A DNA stretch of 64,000 bases, taken from assembly GCA_022818135.1 (NCBI GenBank), contig JAFMSR010000018.1, positions 18,404,595 through 18,468,594 of the forward strand, read 5' to 3'. A model generated the notes under the pieces. The model made no database searches. It was not told where the DNA came from and worked only from the letters and a program-made list of their open reading frames with translations. This stretch comes from Saxidomus purpurata (Eukaryota; Mollusca; Bivalvia; Venerida; Veneridae). Positions 24,792-37,351 of the stretch are shown here, one piece after another. How positions within the stretch are numbered: the first letter of the stretch is position 1; the number at the start of each line of letters is the position of its first letter. Position numbers and translations under genes: made by a program.

Positions 24792-26520
24792 AACAAGAGC
24801 TGTCCATAAGACAGCAAGCTCGACTATTGTGGGTGTTTGCTAATAAAACAAAACTTTTATCAGTATAATAGCTAAACAAAAAATTCTGCTAACTATTAAG
24901 TATAAACTAGGAAAGTTGAATCATAAACAAAGTCAAAATCTATCACAACATATTTAATTTTTGGTAAATTAATTATTTGATACAAAATGTTCCCCTGAAC
25001 ACTATTGCTAAGTTTGATATAACTACATGTACCATAAGTGGTTACTGAGATATGTGCATAATAGTACCTTGCATGCAAAACTTTAACCAAATTTTCAAAG
25101 TCAAACAAGGGCCATAATTTGCACTAAATTTATACAAGAGTTATCTGTCTTGACTGTGTGACACCCCTTAAGACATAAACAAAGTTTCAAGTCAATATCA
25201 TAAGTGGTTACTGAGATATGTGCATGATAGTACCTTGCATGCAAAACTTTAACCAAATTTTTAAAGTCAAACAAGGGCCATAATTTGTACTAAATTTAAA
25301 CAAGAGTTATCTGACTTGACTGTGTGACACCCCTTAAGACATTAACAAAGTTCAAGTCAATATCATAAGTGGTTACTGAGATATGTGCATGACAGTACCT
25401 TGCATGCAAAACTTTAACCAAATTTTCAAAGTCAAACAAATGCCATAATTTGCACTAAATTTATACAAGAGTTATCTGACTTGACTGTGTGACACCCCTA
25501 AAGACATTTACAAAGTTTCAAGTCAATATCATAAGTGGTTACTGAGATATGTGCATGATAGTACCTTGCATGCAAAACTTTAACCAAATTTTCAAAGTCA
25601 AACAAGGGCCATAATTTGCACTAAATTTATACAAGAGTTATCTGTCTTGACTGTGTGACACCCCTTAAGACATTAACAAAGTTTCAAGTCAATATCATAA
25701 GTGGTTACTGAGATATGTGCATGATAGTACCTTGCATGCAAAACTTTAACCAAATTTTTAAAGTCAAACAAGGGCCATAATTTGTACTAAATTTAAACAA
25801 GAGTTATCTGACTTGACTGTGTGACACCCCTTAAGACATTAACAAAGTTCAAGTCAATATCATAAGTGGTTACTGAGATATGTGCATGATAGTACCTTGC
25901 ATGCAAAACTTTAACCAAATTTTCAAAGTCAAACAAGGGCCATAATTTGCACTAAATTTATACAAGAGTTATCTGACTTGACTGTGTGACACCCCTAAAG
26001 ACATTTACAAAGTTTCAAGTCAATATCATAAGTGGTTACTGAGATATGTGCATGATAGTACCTAGCAGGCAAAACTTTAACCAAATTTAGTACCTAGCAG
26101 GCAAAATTTTAACCAAATTTTCAAAGTCAAACAAGGGCCATAATTTGTACTAAATTTATACAAGAGTTATCTGACTTGACTGTGTGACACCCCTAGAGAC
26201 ATTCACGAAGTTTCAAGTCAATATCATAAGCAGTTACTGAAATATGTGTATGATACATAGATAGTACCTAGCAGGCAAAACTTTAACCAAATTTTCAAAG
26301 TCAAACAAGGGCCATAATTTGTACTAAATTTATACAAGAGTTATCTGACTTGATTATATGACACCCCTAAAGACATGAACAAAGTTTCAAATCAATATAA
26401 TAAGTGGTTACTGAGATATGTGCATGATAGTACTTAGCAGGCAAAACTTTAACCAAAGAAGCAACGCCGACGCACAAGTGACTGTAATAGCTCTCCATAT
26501 TCTCCGAATAGTCGAGCTAA
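24792..26520 (+). mobile_element. Complete pearl/HINE-type element with ~166-bp cores
   Basis: It starts AACAAGAG with a hairpin (CTGTC 24800-24804, GACAG 24810-24814). Subterminal AGCTCGACTATT (24817-24828) has a perfect inverted copy AATAGTCGAGCT (26507-26518). Between them lie about nine or ten tandem 165-166 bp cores, each with GTCAAACAAGGGCCATAATT, AAGTGGTTACTGAGATATGT and GCAAAACTTTAACCAAATTT. The expected microsatellite is reduced to GCCGACGCACAAG near 26467. No coding capacity. Confidence 0.85.
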
Positions 26521-27088
26521 AAATGTAAAACAAAATATAAAAAATCCTGTGCAAGTGCTTCAAAATAAAACTTCATACAAATTAACATAAAAAGCTAAAT
26601 AATATCATTATTATTATTAATGCCAACCACTGCAAATCTCATGGACCTTCGCTTTTAGAACTGGCAAAGCGTAAAGTGAAAACATAGACAATTTCATGTT
26701 AAATTACGTATCTATATTGGGTTTCAATGATTATGAACAAGAAATTGATTCTGGCTCAGTTTGTAAAGAGTAAAACAAAACCCAATATACAGCTTTTTAA
26801 AGATCACAATAAATGTTACGTAATGTCCGGCCATAAAACTAATTGATAACCTGGAGCAGTCAGATCAATCATTGGGAAGTGTTTGGCCAGCATTAGGAAG
26901 GCAACTAAGCTCCAATTTTAAAATGAAATTACACACCTGTTAATCAAAACCTTAAAAAAGACCATTTTCTTCTCTTTTGATTTTTTTGGGGAATGTATTG
27001 GCACTGGCTGTGACCATTTTTCTGCCATTTTACAGTATTTGATCATTCTAGTGATAACAAAATGAAATGTACTAGATCTTTAGCTGAA
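26521..27088. other. No gene seen
   Basis: AT-rich unique sequence between a pearl-type element and a minisatellite. Nothing recognisable on either strand. Confidence 0.4.
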
Positions 27089-27692
27089 ACTTGTAATTAT
27101 TCTTTGAACTTTAGCTCTCTTCAACTGAAACTTACAATTATTCTTTGAACTTTAGCTGACACAATTATTCTCTACAACTGAAACTTACAATTATTCTTTG
27201 CACTTTAGCTGACACAATTATTCTCTACAACTGAAACTTACAATTATTCTTTGAACTTTAGCTGACACAATTATTCTCTACAACTGAAACTTACAATTAT
27301 TCTTTGAACTTTAGCTGACACAATTATTCTCTTCAACTGAAACTTACAATTATTCTTTGAACTTTAGCTGACACAATTATTCTCTACAACTGAAACTTAC
27401 AATTATTCTTTGAACTTTAGCTGACACAATTATTCTCTACAACTGAAACTTACAATTATTCTTTGCACTTTAGCTGACACAATTATTCTCTACAACTGAA
27501 ACTTCCAATTATTCTTTGAACTTTAGCTGACACAATTATTCTCTACAACTGAAACTTCCAATTATTCTTTGAACTTTAGCTGACACAATTATTCTCTACA
27601 ACTGAAACTTACAATTATTCTTTGAACTTTAGCTGACACAATTATTCTCTACAACTGAAACTTACAATTATTCTTTGAACTTTAGCTGAATT
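27089..27692. repeat. 53-bp minisatellite, about 11 copies
   Basis: The unit is CTGACACAATTATTCTCTAC, AACTGAAACTTACAATTATT and CTTTGAACTTTAG (53 bp). The first copies are shortened. Variants are TTCCAATTATT for TTACAATTATT, TTTGCACTTT for TTTGAACTTT and CTCTTCAACTG for CTCTACAACTG. Not coding. Confidence 0.95.
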
Positions 27693-27865
27693 TTAGAATA
27701 AGTCTGTATCTTTCATGCACAAAAGAAAATATTTGGTTATTTCTCTGATACAAGAATTACACCTGTGGTGGACAATGCCCATGTATTATGTCATATTTAT
27801 GACATCACAAGCAGTTTCAATCTGGCAACCTTTTTAAAGGTTTTGCTAAATTGAAAGCCAAGTAA

Positions 27866-29111
27866 AACTAGAGCTATCACTAAATGTGATTAATACCCCC
27901 AAAAGACTGCTTTATAAACTGAGAAAGTTCGTAGTAACAGAATACCTTGCAAACAAACTAAAAAGAGATATTGTTCTTGGCAATAACTCTGTAATTTGTC
28001 AAGATAGAGTTATGGTTCTTGTACACTGCACTTCCTCTCATTGTGCTTGACCATTGTATGAAGTTGTATTGAATTCCAACCAGAACTTTTTGAATAATGC
28101 TCCGGACAAGGAAAACTAACAAAGGGCAATAACTCTGTAATGAGTCAAGATTGAGTTATGGTTCCTGTGCACTGCACTTCCTCTCATTGTGCTTGACCAT
28201 TGTATGAAGTTGTTTTGAATTCCAACTAGTACTTTTCGAATTATGCTCCTGACAAGGAAAAGTAACAAAGGGCAATAACTCTGTAATGAGTCAAGATGGA
28301 GTTATGGTTCTTGTGCACTGCACTTCCTCTCAATGTACTTGACCATTGTATGAGGTTATATTGAATTCCAACCAGTAGTTTTCAAGTAATGCTCTGGAGA
28401 AGAAAAAATAACAAAGGGCAATAACTCTGAAAATATTCTAGATAGAGTTATGGTTCTTGTACACTGCACTTCCTCTCAATGTGCTTCATCATTGTATGAA
28501 ATTGTATTGAATTCCAACTTTTAGTTTTCAAGTTATGCTCCGGACAAGGAAAAGTAACAAAGGGCAATAACTCTGTAATTAGTCAAGATGGAGTTATGGT
28601 TCTTGTGCACTGCACTTCCTCTCAATGTGCTTGACCATTGTATGAAGTTGTATTGAATTCCAACTTGTAGTTTTCAAGTTATGCTCCGGACAAGGAAAAC
28701 TAACAAAGGGCAATAACTCTGTAATTAGTCAAGATGGAGTTATAGTTCTTGTGCACTGCACTTCCTCTCAATGTGCTTGACCATTGTATGAAGTTGTATT
28801 GAATTCCAACCAGTAGTTTTCAAGTTATGCTCCGGACAAGGAAAACTAACAAAGGGCAATAACTCTGTAATTAGTCAAGATGGAGTTATAGTTCTTGTGC
28901 ACTGCACTTCCTCTCAATGTGCTTGATCATTGTATGAAGTTGTATTGAATTCCAACAAGTAGTTTTCAAGTTATGCTCCAGGAAAATAAAATAAAACAGA
29001 CCGCCCGACCGACCGCCCGACCGCCCGACCGACCGACCGACCGACCAACCGACCGACCAACCACCGGGTGACTCCTATATACCCCCCTAAACTTCGTTTT
29101 GGGGGTATAAC
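27866..29111 (+). mobile_element. Complete pearl/HINE-type element with 146-bp cores and CCGA tract
   Basis: It starts AACTAGAGCT with a hairpin (ATCAC-taaat-GTGAT). ATACCCCCAAAA (27893-27904) and TTTTGGGGGTAT (29097-29108) are perfect inverted copies. About seven cores recur every 146 bp (AAAGGGCAATAACTCTGTAA at 28121, 28267 and so on), each ending in a TTATGCTCCGGACAAGGAAA-like phrase. A CCGA/CCGC tract (about 29000-29060) precedes the 3' end. It lies about 200 bp past the stop codon of the oligoribonuclease gene. Confidence 0.88.
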
Positions 29112-29316
29112 TATTGAGTTAATCAGGACACAATCTACTACTATATTCCAGTAAACTACGAAAAGCATGAAATAAGCCCATAATTTATGCTCAGTTCTAA
29201 GTGAAAGGCTGGTTCAACACTCCACACTCATCTTAGATCTATCACATTTGAGTTCCTATCATTACACAGATGGATGCTTCAGAAACAAACACATTTTCCA
29301 CATCATGATCTATGTT

Positions 29317-32300
29317 CTATTCTGCACTATTTTGGTCAACGTCTTCTTGTTTAAAAATATTGGCTCTATAGTACCTGAGTTCTTCTATGCTTTCTTTTAT
29401 ATCATCTAGAGCCCTGAAATGAATAGAACAGTTGACTGTTAAAAGAAATACCTTTAGGACCTGGTTTTTCATTTAACACTTTGGAACATCCTTGTGTTCA
29501 TTAAGGTCTACTAAAATACCAAATGAGACAAAGACATTTTTCATACATTTTGAATGACATTAACTAGCCAGCAACCAATGAGATCTGAAAGTACACAGAC
29601 ATACAACGTACTTTTGCGGGTTGCAAAAAAACGCCCCATGGCACTATTACAGCACATACTGGCATATGACTTGAACCACTGATCTTATATATGCAAGTTA
29701 GATAACTAGCTGACAAAAAAAGAAACGCCCTTTCTGGGATTCAAACCCACAGTGGTTAAGAGCCTGTGATTCTAATCTAAACAAGAGCCATGTTACACAT
29801 GGTTAATCCCCCCGCCGGGAAGAAGTTACCTGAAGGTTGTACTTTCGTACATTTTACTTGGTGAGAGGAAATCCTTAAAAAGCCGTATAGTTATGGTCAT
29901 GCTGAGTACAGTTTTCAAGTAAGTGGAAAAAGAATAAGGCAATGAAGAGAAGGTTTGCAAAATTATATTAATGTTCATTATCAGTATAGGTATGATATTT
30001 TTCTATTTGACTAAAAGTAGGCAAGGTAGAGTTATTGTTCTTGCACACTGCACTTCCTACCAATGTGCTATGTCAGTGTATTAAGTTTGAAGAAAATCCC
30101 TCAAGTACTTTTGGAGTTATGTCTCGAATTTTTTTCAAGTAAATCTGATAAAGGGGAATAACTCTAAAAGTAGGCAAGGTAGAGTTATTGTTCTTACACA
30201 CTGCACTTCTTACCAATGTGCTATGTCAGTGTATTAAGTTTGAAGAAAATCCCTCAAGTACTTTTAGAGTTATGCTCCGGAAATTTTTTTTCAAGTAAAT
30301 CTGATAAAGGGGAATCACTCTAAAAGTAGGCAAGGTAGATTTATTGTTCTTGCACACTGCATTTCCTACCAATGTGCTATGTCAGTGTATTAAGTTTGAA
30401 GTAAATCCCTCAAGTACTTTTGGAGTTATGCTCTGGACAAAACTTTTAAAGTAAATCTGATAAACGGGAATAACTCTAAAAGTAGGCAAGGTAGAGTTAT
30501 TGTTCTTGCACACTGCACTTCGTACCAATGTGCTTTGTCAGTGTATTAAGTTTGAAGAAAATCCCTCAAGTACTTTTGGAGTTATGCTTCGGACAAAGTT
30601 TTTCAAGTAAATCTGATAAAGGGGAATAACTCTAAAAGTAGGCAAGGTAGAGTTATTGTTCTTACACACTGCACTTCCTCCCAATGTGCTCTGTCAGTGT
30701 ATGAAGTTTGAAGAAAATCGCTCAAGTACTTTTGGAGTTATGCTCTGGACAAAATTGGGACGGACGCAAGGACGGACGGAGACCATTTCTAATATCCCCT
30801 TCGCCTTTGGCGGGGGGATAAATAAACTACCAATGACACTATGCTTACCTGTGTGACAAACTTTTCTTCGGTGTATTTGAAAACTCTCTCGGGTACCACC
30901 TTCTACAAAGAGAAAATGCGCTTCAGTCAAGAACATTTACTGACAAGAATGTTTCCAATAACATCAGACACTAAAATGGTTTTCATGGAATGCTTTCTTA
31001 TCAAAACTATTCTAGCTTCTACTTCTGTACTGATGTCCAATACAAATTGTATTGTATTGTCAATGTATACAAATGTCCCATTTTTCAAAGACTTTAACTT
31101 TTCCTCAACTCTAAAATTGAAAAGCATTAAATAATTGGAACATTACAAATAGGTATGGCTTAAAACAATGGTGTGTTACACAGATTTAAACCATTACCCT
31201 GCGACATGTTTTAAGTGAACAAATCCAACCTTCAATATGTAATGTGTATGTGTGTAACATCAATATTCATTCTTCATAGGGGTTCTTATGCAAATTCACT
31301 GACTCAATAGGGAACAGTGCAGATCATGATCAAACTGCATGGATATGCAAGCTGATCATGATACGCATTGGTACTATTGGTAAGGGCAGAATCAAAATAT
31401 TAATGATACTAGTGGAGAAAGATCTATTCATAACCAAACTCTATTAGTTTATACTAATTTATTCATTCTCGATTGCGAAACAAGTTCTTACAACTTTTAT
31501 TAATCGCTATCGAGACTCATTCCAGATGGAATCAACCTTGAGGAGAGTGAATGTTGAATTATTTGTGTCTTGCCTAAGGACACTACCGACAAGGCGATGG
31601 TAGGGATCGAACCCGGGGCCCTTCAATCCTGAGGCAAATGCGCTACCATTGCGCCACGGTGGCTCCACAAACTCTATTAAATAGAGTTATGTGTCACTGC
31701 TATGTAGAACTATTTATAAATTGTAAACAAATACGTGGAAGCAATTATTTAAGATTATTAACTTTATTTCACGGCAGACTTTAATGGCCCTTAAAAAATA
31801 CTTAAACAAATTGACTATACCGTGACAGCTCTTTGAGAGTGCTAACGTCTACTATCCTATAGTGGAGATGATCCAAAAACTGTGGCATGTATTTAGCCAG
31901 GAACATTCTATCAGCATGTATACTGTTCCCGGCTAATGGGGCTTTCCCTTTGACAGTATACTCCTGAACAAATTTCAGCATTCTATCTTCAGCATCAGTC
32001 AGAGATATATCACTTTTCCTCACAGCTTCTGTTAAACCTGACTGAAATAAATCGCTTTTAAATTCCTCTGCTAGACAAAATACAGAAATAGAAAGTGTGG
32101 GAAATAGTTGGTTCTATTTGAGGCACTGCAGAGGGCTGTTCAGTCAGTCTTAAACATGGAATGGAAGTGCAACACATTGATTTTCTGTTGCTGAAGCACT
32201 ATTTATTTGCGAAAATTCTAATACAAGCATTTTTATTTGTATATGAAACTGCAAAAAGTTCAGTGCCCAAATTTGTTCTAAGTCGTATTTCTGATTTCAA

Positions 32301-34837
32301 AGATGTTTGCCTTGACTCATTGAAAGTATATGGCAGCAAACAATAGAGATCAGTAAACTGTTTATATACAGTGTACATGTAGTAATGTAGCCATCTTTAA
32401 CATTGACACTAAACTATCCGTGGAGTCTGATCATTATCTGTACTGTTCACTTTTCCATGAATAAATTTTCACCTAACACCCCTTTTAACAATTATGTTAC
32501 AGTCCTTGTTGAGGGATGGACAAGTCCATTTAAGAAATTAAGGTGAGTAAGAGTGGACAGAAGTAGCTGACAGTGTTGCTGCCTTTTAATTGCTTAATTC
32601 AAGAATATATTTCTTTGAAGGATACCTTTCCATGATGTTGTTTACACCATTCACCCATATTATCAAGTACACTGTCTGGCTGATGTATCACAAGATCATC
32701 TGTCTACAACAAGAATGTAAAATCATTTTACTTATCGTAAGTTTAACTGTTTAAGTGTTTATGCAGCAGGTTTCACCCATTTTTTTTCCATAATTTACAC
32801 CAATTTTGACAAAAATCATCAATCCTGTCTAAATGTTTAAAAGTATAATGTAATTTTGATATATTTTTGTTTCCCTACAGTAGAGATGTAATCGATTCAA
32901 ACCATATTGATATATCAACGATAAAATACTTTCGATTCGATATCGATTGCCCTTTCGAAAAATTGTATATATCAAATAATGTTATACAGTGCAATGGTCT
33001 ACAGTTTCACATTCGAAAATTCCATCAAAACTCAACCGGAATGTAAACAATCACTCTACCCAGAGTCCGTGTTTTTCTAACAAATGAAAAGTGTTTTCTA
33101 AAGAATTTTAGGGTTGATATATATTATACATCAGAATGTTGGTACAAATAAAGTCAAAAGTTGGTAGAATATGTAGTCAGTCACTTTTTGCAAGGGTTGA
33201 TATATAGCTGTATCGCCGTTATTTATCGATACAAAAATTTAACAAGATACCTTATAAAGGTTTACATGGTGCCTAAAAACTTGTATTCTCTTCCATCTTT
33301 ACTGGTGTATATCAGTGACAAGTGCTTTATCACTTATATCATCATCTGCACTGATTGCGCCATTTGCTTGTCAATTACTTAACTTTCTGTGAGCACAGGA
33401 AAGTTAACATTTGAAAATTTAAATGGGTAAGGGTCATTTTATTTACAAAGCTTTAATTATAATCCTGCAAAATTGTACACAACTTGAGAAGTTTACCCAT
33501 TATCTCTTACCTCAGCAATGATATTCAAATCTGCATCAGTTACTAAGCACGCCATTTCAATGATATGTTCTGTATTCACATCTAGTCCTGACATCTAAAA
33601 TATGTATGAAAATAATAACATTGACATGCTTGTTTTAAACTAAATATGGATTACTAATTAGTGTAATACATTTGTATGCATAGTCACTGTAATATTGGTC
33701 TTTATATAAAAACTTTAAATATGAAATTTTACTTCAAAAGGGGAATAATTTAATCAAAATCAAATCAGAGTTGATGGGTATTGTTTCCCTGATGCAGGTG
33801 TTGATAACAAATAAATAGCTAAAGTTTAAGACAATACCTTGAACAGTTCCTGAGCTATTAAGTCTTTATGAAATCTTAAAGTTAAAAGTGGGCATACTTC
33901 TTTAAATCTCCAGATGCAAGTATTGATAGTTCAAACTGTTTTTTAAGTTTCAAGCTAACATCTTTGATAGTGACTGAGATATCATATTTTATAAAAGCTT
34001 CAACCTTCAAAGGGGCATAATTCTAATATCAAAATTCAAATCAGACTTATATAGAGATTGATTCCACTAAAACAGATGTTAAGAGCAATTAAGTCATTAA
34101 TTCAAATCAACACCTTTAGGGCATATGTGAACTCCAGATGGAAAAAAAATGTGTCTATGAATTGGTGCAATTTCCTGCCTTTAACACTTTGGAGAGGGGT
34201 TGACAGTATCCAGATAGATATATTTCAACTACTTTGAAACTCCTAACTTACAACTGCTAAGTGTTTCACTTTTAACAAAAACAATGTAAGCTTCACTTCT
34301 TATCAATGCATCGATAGAACCATGCATGTGCCTTGGTTGAAGATCTCATCCAATAGCCAGTTAGTATACTAGTGAGATTAAACCTGTGATACCAGTCCAG
34401 CTGCGTATTTTAAAAGGCTACACCGTGGTTTCGCTCCAGAGTATAGACAGCCTGCCAAAAAATTATAGATCTGAATTCGCAGGTGACAGGGGACTGTAAA
34501 GCCCATGGCTGCATTCTCAGCTGCTATATTACATACAGTATGCTAAACAGATTTTATACACGAGTAAATCGGTCAAAGTCAAGGGATAACATTTTACATT
34601 ATGGACCGTACATTATAACCTTCCAGAATTTCGGGAAATTAAATGAGCGCTTCTTGACTCAGACTTTGCGGTTTTTACCTCCAAGTCCACCCACACAAGT
34701 CTCTCATCTTTCCTTTGTAATCGTTTCCGTCTTTTAGCTGCAGAAGACATTCCCCTTTGTAGAATTTGTATAAATGGATTCGAAGTCACTGATTTTGATT
34801 GAAAAGCTAATTTTAAACTAGACCGTATGATCTGCAT
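29317..34837 (-). CDS. Oligoribonuclease, mitochondrial/cytosolic (REXO2/Orn), six exons
   Basis: DEDDh 3'-5' exoribonuclease that degrades short RNA oligomers left by other nucleases. Exons (minus): 34679-34837, 33511-33594, 32626-32703, 31821-32041, 30849-30902, 29317-29413. All introns are GT/AG, the frame is kept throughout, and the product is 230 aa (human REXO2: 237). Catalytic residues are all present: D51 and E53 (VWVDLE), D151 (NSIHADRMF), H198 and D203 (SHRALDD). Family blocks [27 protein letters not shown] and RWYPREF lie in the expected order. Residues 1-29 are Arg/Lys/Ser-rich with few acids and look like a mitochondrial presequence. Met30 could start a cytosolic form, as in human REXO2. 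Intron 4 holds a SINE, and intron 5 is mostly a pearl-type element. Confidence 0.96.
29780..30824 (+). mobile_element. Complete pearl/HINE-type element inside REXO2 intron 5
   Basis: It starts AACAAGAG with a perfect hairpin CCATGT-TAC-ACATGG (29788-29802). ATCCCCCCGCC (29806-29816) is mirrored by GGCGGGGGGAT (30809-30819). About five cores of 156 bp (GGGGAATAACTCTAAAAGTA, GCAAGGTAGAGTTATTGTTC) and a GGACGGACGCAAGGACGGAC tract (30758-30780) follow. The element is in the opposite orientation to the host gene and ends only about 17 bp from the 5' splice site of exon 5 (GTAAGCAT at 30841-30848). Confidence 0.88.
31447..31667 (-). mobile_element. Full-length SINE in REXO2 intron 4, 12-bp target duplication
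   Basis: On the minus strand the head begins about GGAGCCACCGTGGCGCAATG and has a B-box-like GGGTTCGATCCC; the tail ends AATAAATTAGTATAAAC. CAAACTCTATTA at 31435-31446 and 31668-31679 is a 12-bp target duplication. Head and body differ from the SINE at 3597-3787, but the 3' tail is shared. Confidence 0.85.
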
Positions 34838-37344
34838 GATCTGGAAGCTTGTACCGAGATAGGCTTAAATCCGGGCGGGAAATAACGGTAATATGCGGTA
34901 TATTCCGGTATATATATTGTCAGCACACTAGTAACAAGATGATATACACTGTATAATTTTACTTCAGGAAGACCCAGAAAAACCTAAAAGCAAGCAACTG
35001 TACTAATAGTTAGCATCTCAGCATGATTCCTAATTATACCCAGGCAGTGACCCCATACTCTTCATGGTGCATTATTTTCCCACATCTGTTTGGGTCAAGT
35101 TTATCAGATACAGGGCATTTTTACATTATAACCTTTATTCAATGAATCACAAGGAAATCTAAGTGAAGTTAAATACAAGTATTTATTTTATTAGAATTCA
35201 AGCTATTTTTTCCTTTAATGTAAAGATTACAATAAATGAAGGAAAACATGCAACAATTAATTTGTACTAAACTATTTCAACTACAATGTATTTCTCTTTT
35301 TTGCACAGACAAATAAAGATGCTATTTGATACCAGCTTCTGCTAGAGTAGTCAAAACAATGAATATCTTAAGTCTGCACTTTTTACACAGAAACAACAAA
35401 GTATAAACAAACCGCCTGTAAAGTAACAACAATGCGGTTGTTTGTGATGTTAACAGATAGTACAATACATTGAATGTGGGCAATATAAATTTGACATCAC
35501 TCATAGTCATACTGTACTGCTTTCAGCTATATTAATGGTACACATTTTACTATCAGCAGAACAGTATATATTTAAAAATAACATTTTTTGCACATTAAGC
35601 AACATAATAACCATTGTGATCTATATGTTACCTTTAATTGATATATTTTCATCTGCATGTGCTCTTACAAATGCGTCCGATATCCATGGAAATTACAGAA
35701 TAAAACGATGTCCGCTATACACATGTTTTCGTCGTGCACAGACATGTGTTCACTGTTATGAATTCATCACATAATATAATAGTAAACTTATAATTTGTGC
35801 TTAGGAATCATAGATATGAACCGGTTCACTTCATGCAGTAAGTAAAGTTCATTATTAAAATTAATCTGGCTTTGTCTTTAAAGTAGGAATTCCTTTATCT
35901 TATGTTTATTAAAAAAATGTGTTTAACTTTACTAGATGATCCTGGGACACTGCCTTTATACGATTTGAACCAACACATCACGTTTAGCGATACAGAATAA
36001 AACAATGTCAGCTACTTGTTCTTATCATTTCCTTGGTGTTGAAGTCAATGGTCGCTTTCTCATGTAAAAATTTTAAATTTAAAAATATTATTGCAATCAC
36101 AAAAAAGTATTCACCACTTGCATGTATCTATTTTAGAACAGTGCACCTTCAGTTTTTGGAAATGGATATAATATTTACAGGCTTATCAGCCATCAAACAA
36201 TTAACAGAGTCTGCAAAGTCTGGTGGTCAGTTTTTATGTAATTTATGGCTCCCTTGCTGTGCCTAAATGGTCTGTGTCATCTATCAATTACTTGATATGA
36301 TTCCTCTACCTGTATTAGCAATCTCAATGTTGAGAGGAATGCTCGGACTAAAATTTTACTCTGTATACTCAAATTAGAACACGCATATGTGAGTCTATTA
36401 AATTTTCGTGAAAATTTAACTTACTTTTGTTCTAACAAATCAGACATGAAGCCGGATTTCTTTACCATGCAAGTAAGACTTATATTTCGTAGAAGCAAGA
36501 CCCTACAGGGGTTGATGTATATTGTAGGTTCCTATTCTCTTAATCTACATCCGGGCAGTTAAAATCGCCAGCGTTTACTATTGTTTACAAGTGTTTATAA
36601 TGATTTGGCAAAGTTATTTATACATTATCTGCCCTTGAAAATCAGAAAATAAGACAAAATGCTGTTTTCAAGTGCAGATACTGGTGACCTATAATTTTTA
36701 TTTCATATTTCTTATTTAAACTTGATTCTCAGTCAAAATTCCAAGTTTGAAGAAATTCTATGAAAGGGAAAATGTTCGCCCTATATACATATAAGAAACT
36801 GTAGCAAACGTATTTGCTTAGTGTGATAATATTATAACTAATCTAAATTTAAAATTTGCTATTTCTTATGACTATAGCATAGACTGTTATTTGTTATTTT
36901 TTAGGTCGATCAAAAGATATATATAGCTTATAATTTCTGTGTTGTTATATGACATACATACAATGAATAAACTTTGTATTGTATTGTGTTGTCCGTAATA
37001 GTCACAAAAATCGAAGCATTTTCTATGGATTATACAGTTATTAAATGATTAATTTTGTCTATTATATCTTTCTGTAATTTGTTATTTAACATGATGATAA
37101 TTTCATGAAAAAAGAACCGTTTAAACATGAAGCATCGCATCGCTATTATTAGATCACCTCAATTACCCTACCCTCCTTTCAGAAGAAACCCATTTTTGAA
37201 AGGTGATTATTATCAATAGTCACCTTCCTAAGTCATTGCTCAGGGTCATGTAGCGTTCTACCAAAATACAGGAGAGGGCCGTTTACTGGTTTAACTCGTG
37301 GCCCAACCAATTTGTTTAATGTATTTAATATGCTTCTATCTGAA
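34838..37344. other. Region upstream of REXO2; no other gene seen
   Basis: AT-rich. The bases next to the REXO2 start include GGCGGGAAA (see the separate entry). The remainder has short open frames of low-complexity composition only, and no conserved exon was recognised on either strand. Confidence 0.4.
34874..34882 (-). promoter_or_regulatory. E2F-like motif upstream of REXO2
   Basis: TTTCCCGCC on the minus strand (GGCGGGAAA on plus) lies about 40 bases upstream of the REXO2 ATG. This matches the E2F consensus core. Its location in the likely promoter is suggestive only; one short match can be chance. Confidence 0.3.
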
Positions 37345-37351
37345 TGTTATT

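Noticed and set aside
28971..29168. GRSVGR-type repeat peptide on minus
   Set aside because: Translation of the CCGA microsatellite of a pearl-type element.
30694..30936. 80-codon minus-strand frame over REXO2 exon 5
   Set aside because: It is a different frame of the DNA that encodes the conserved RWYPREF...SHR segment and runs into a transposable element.
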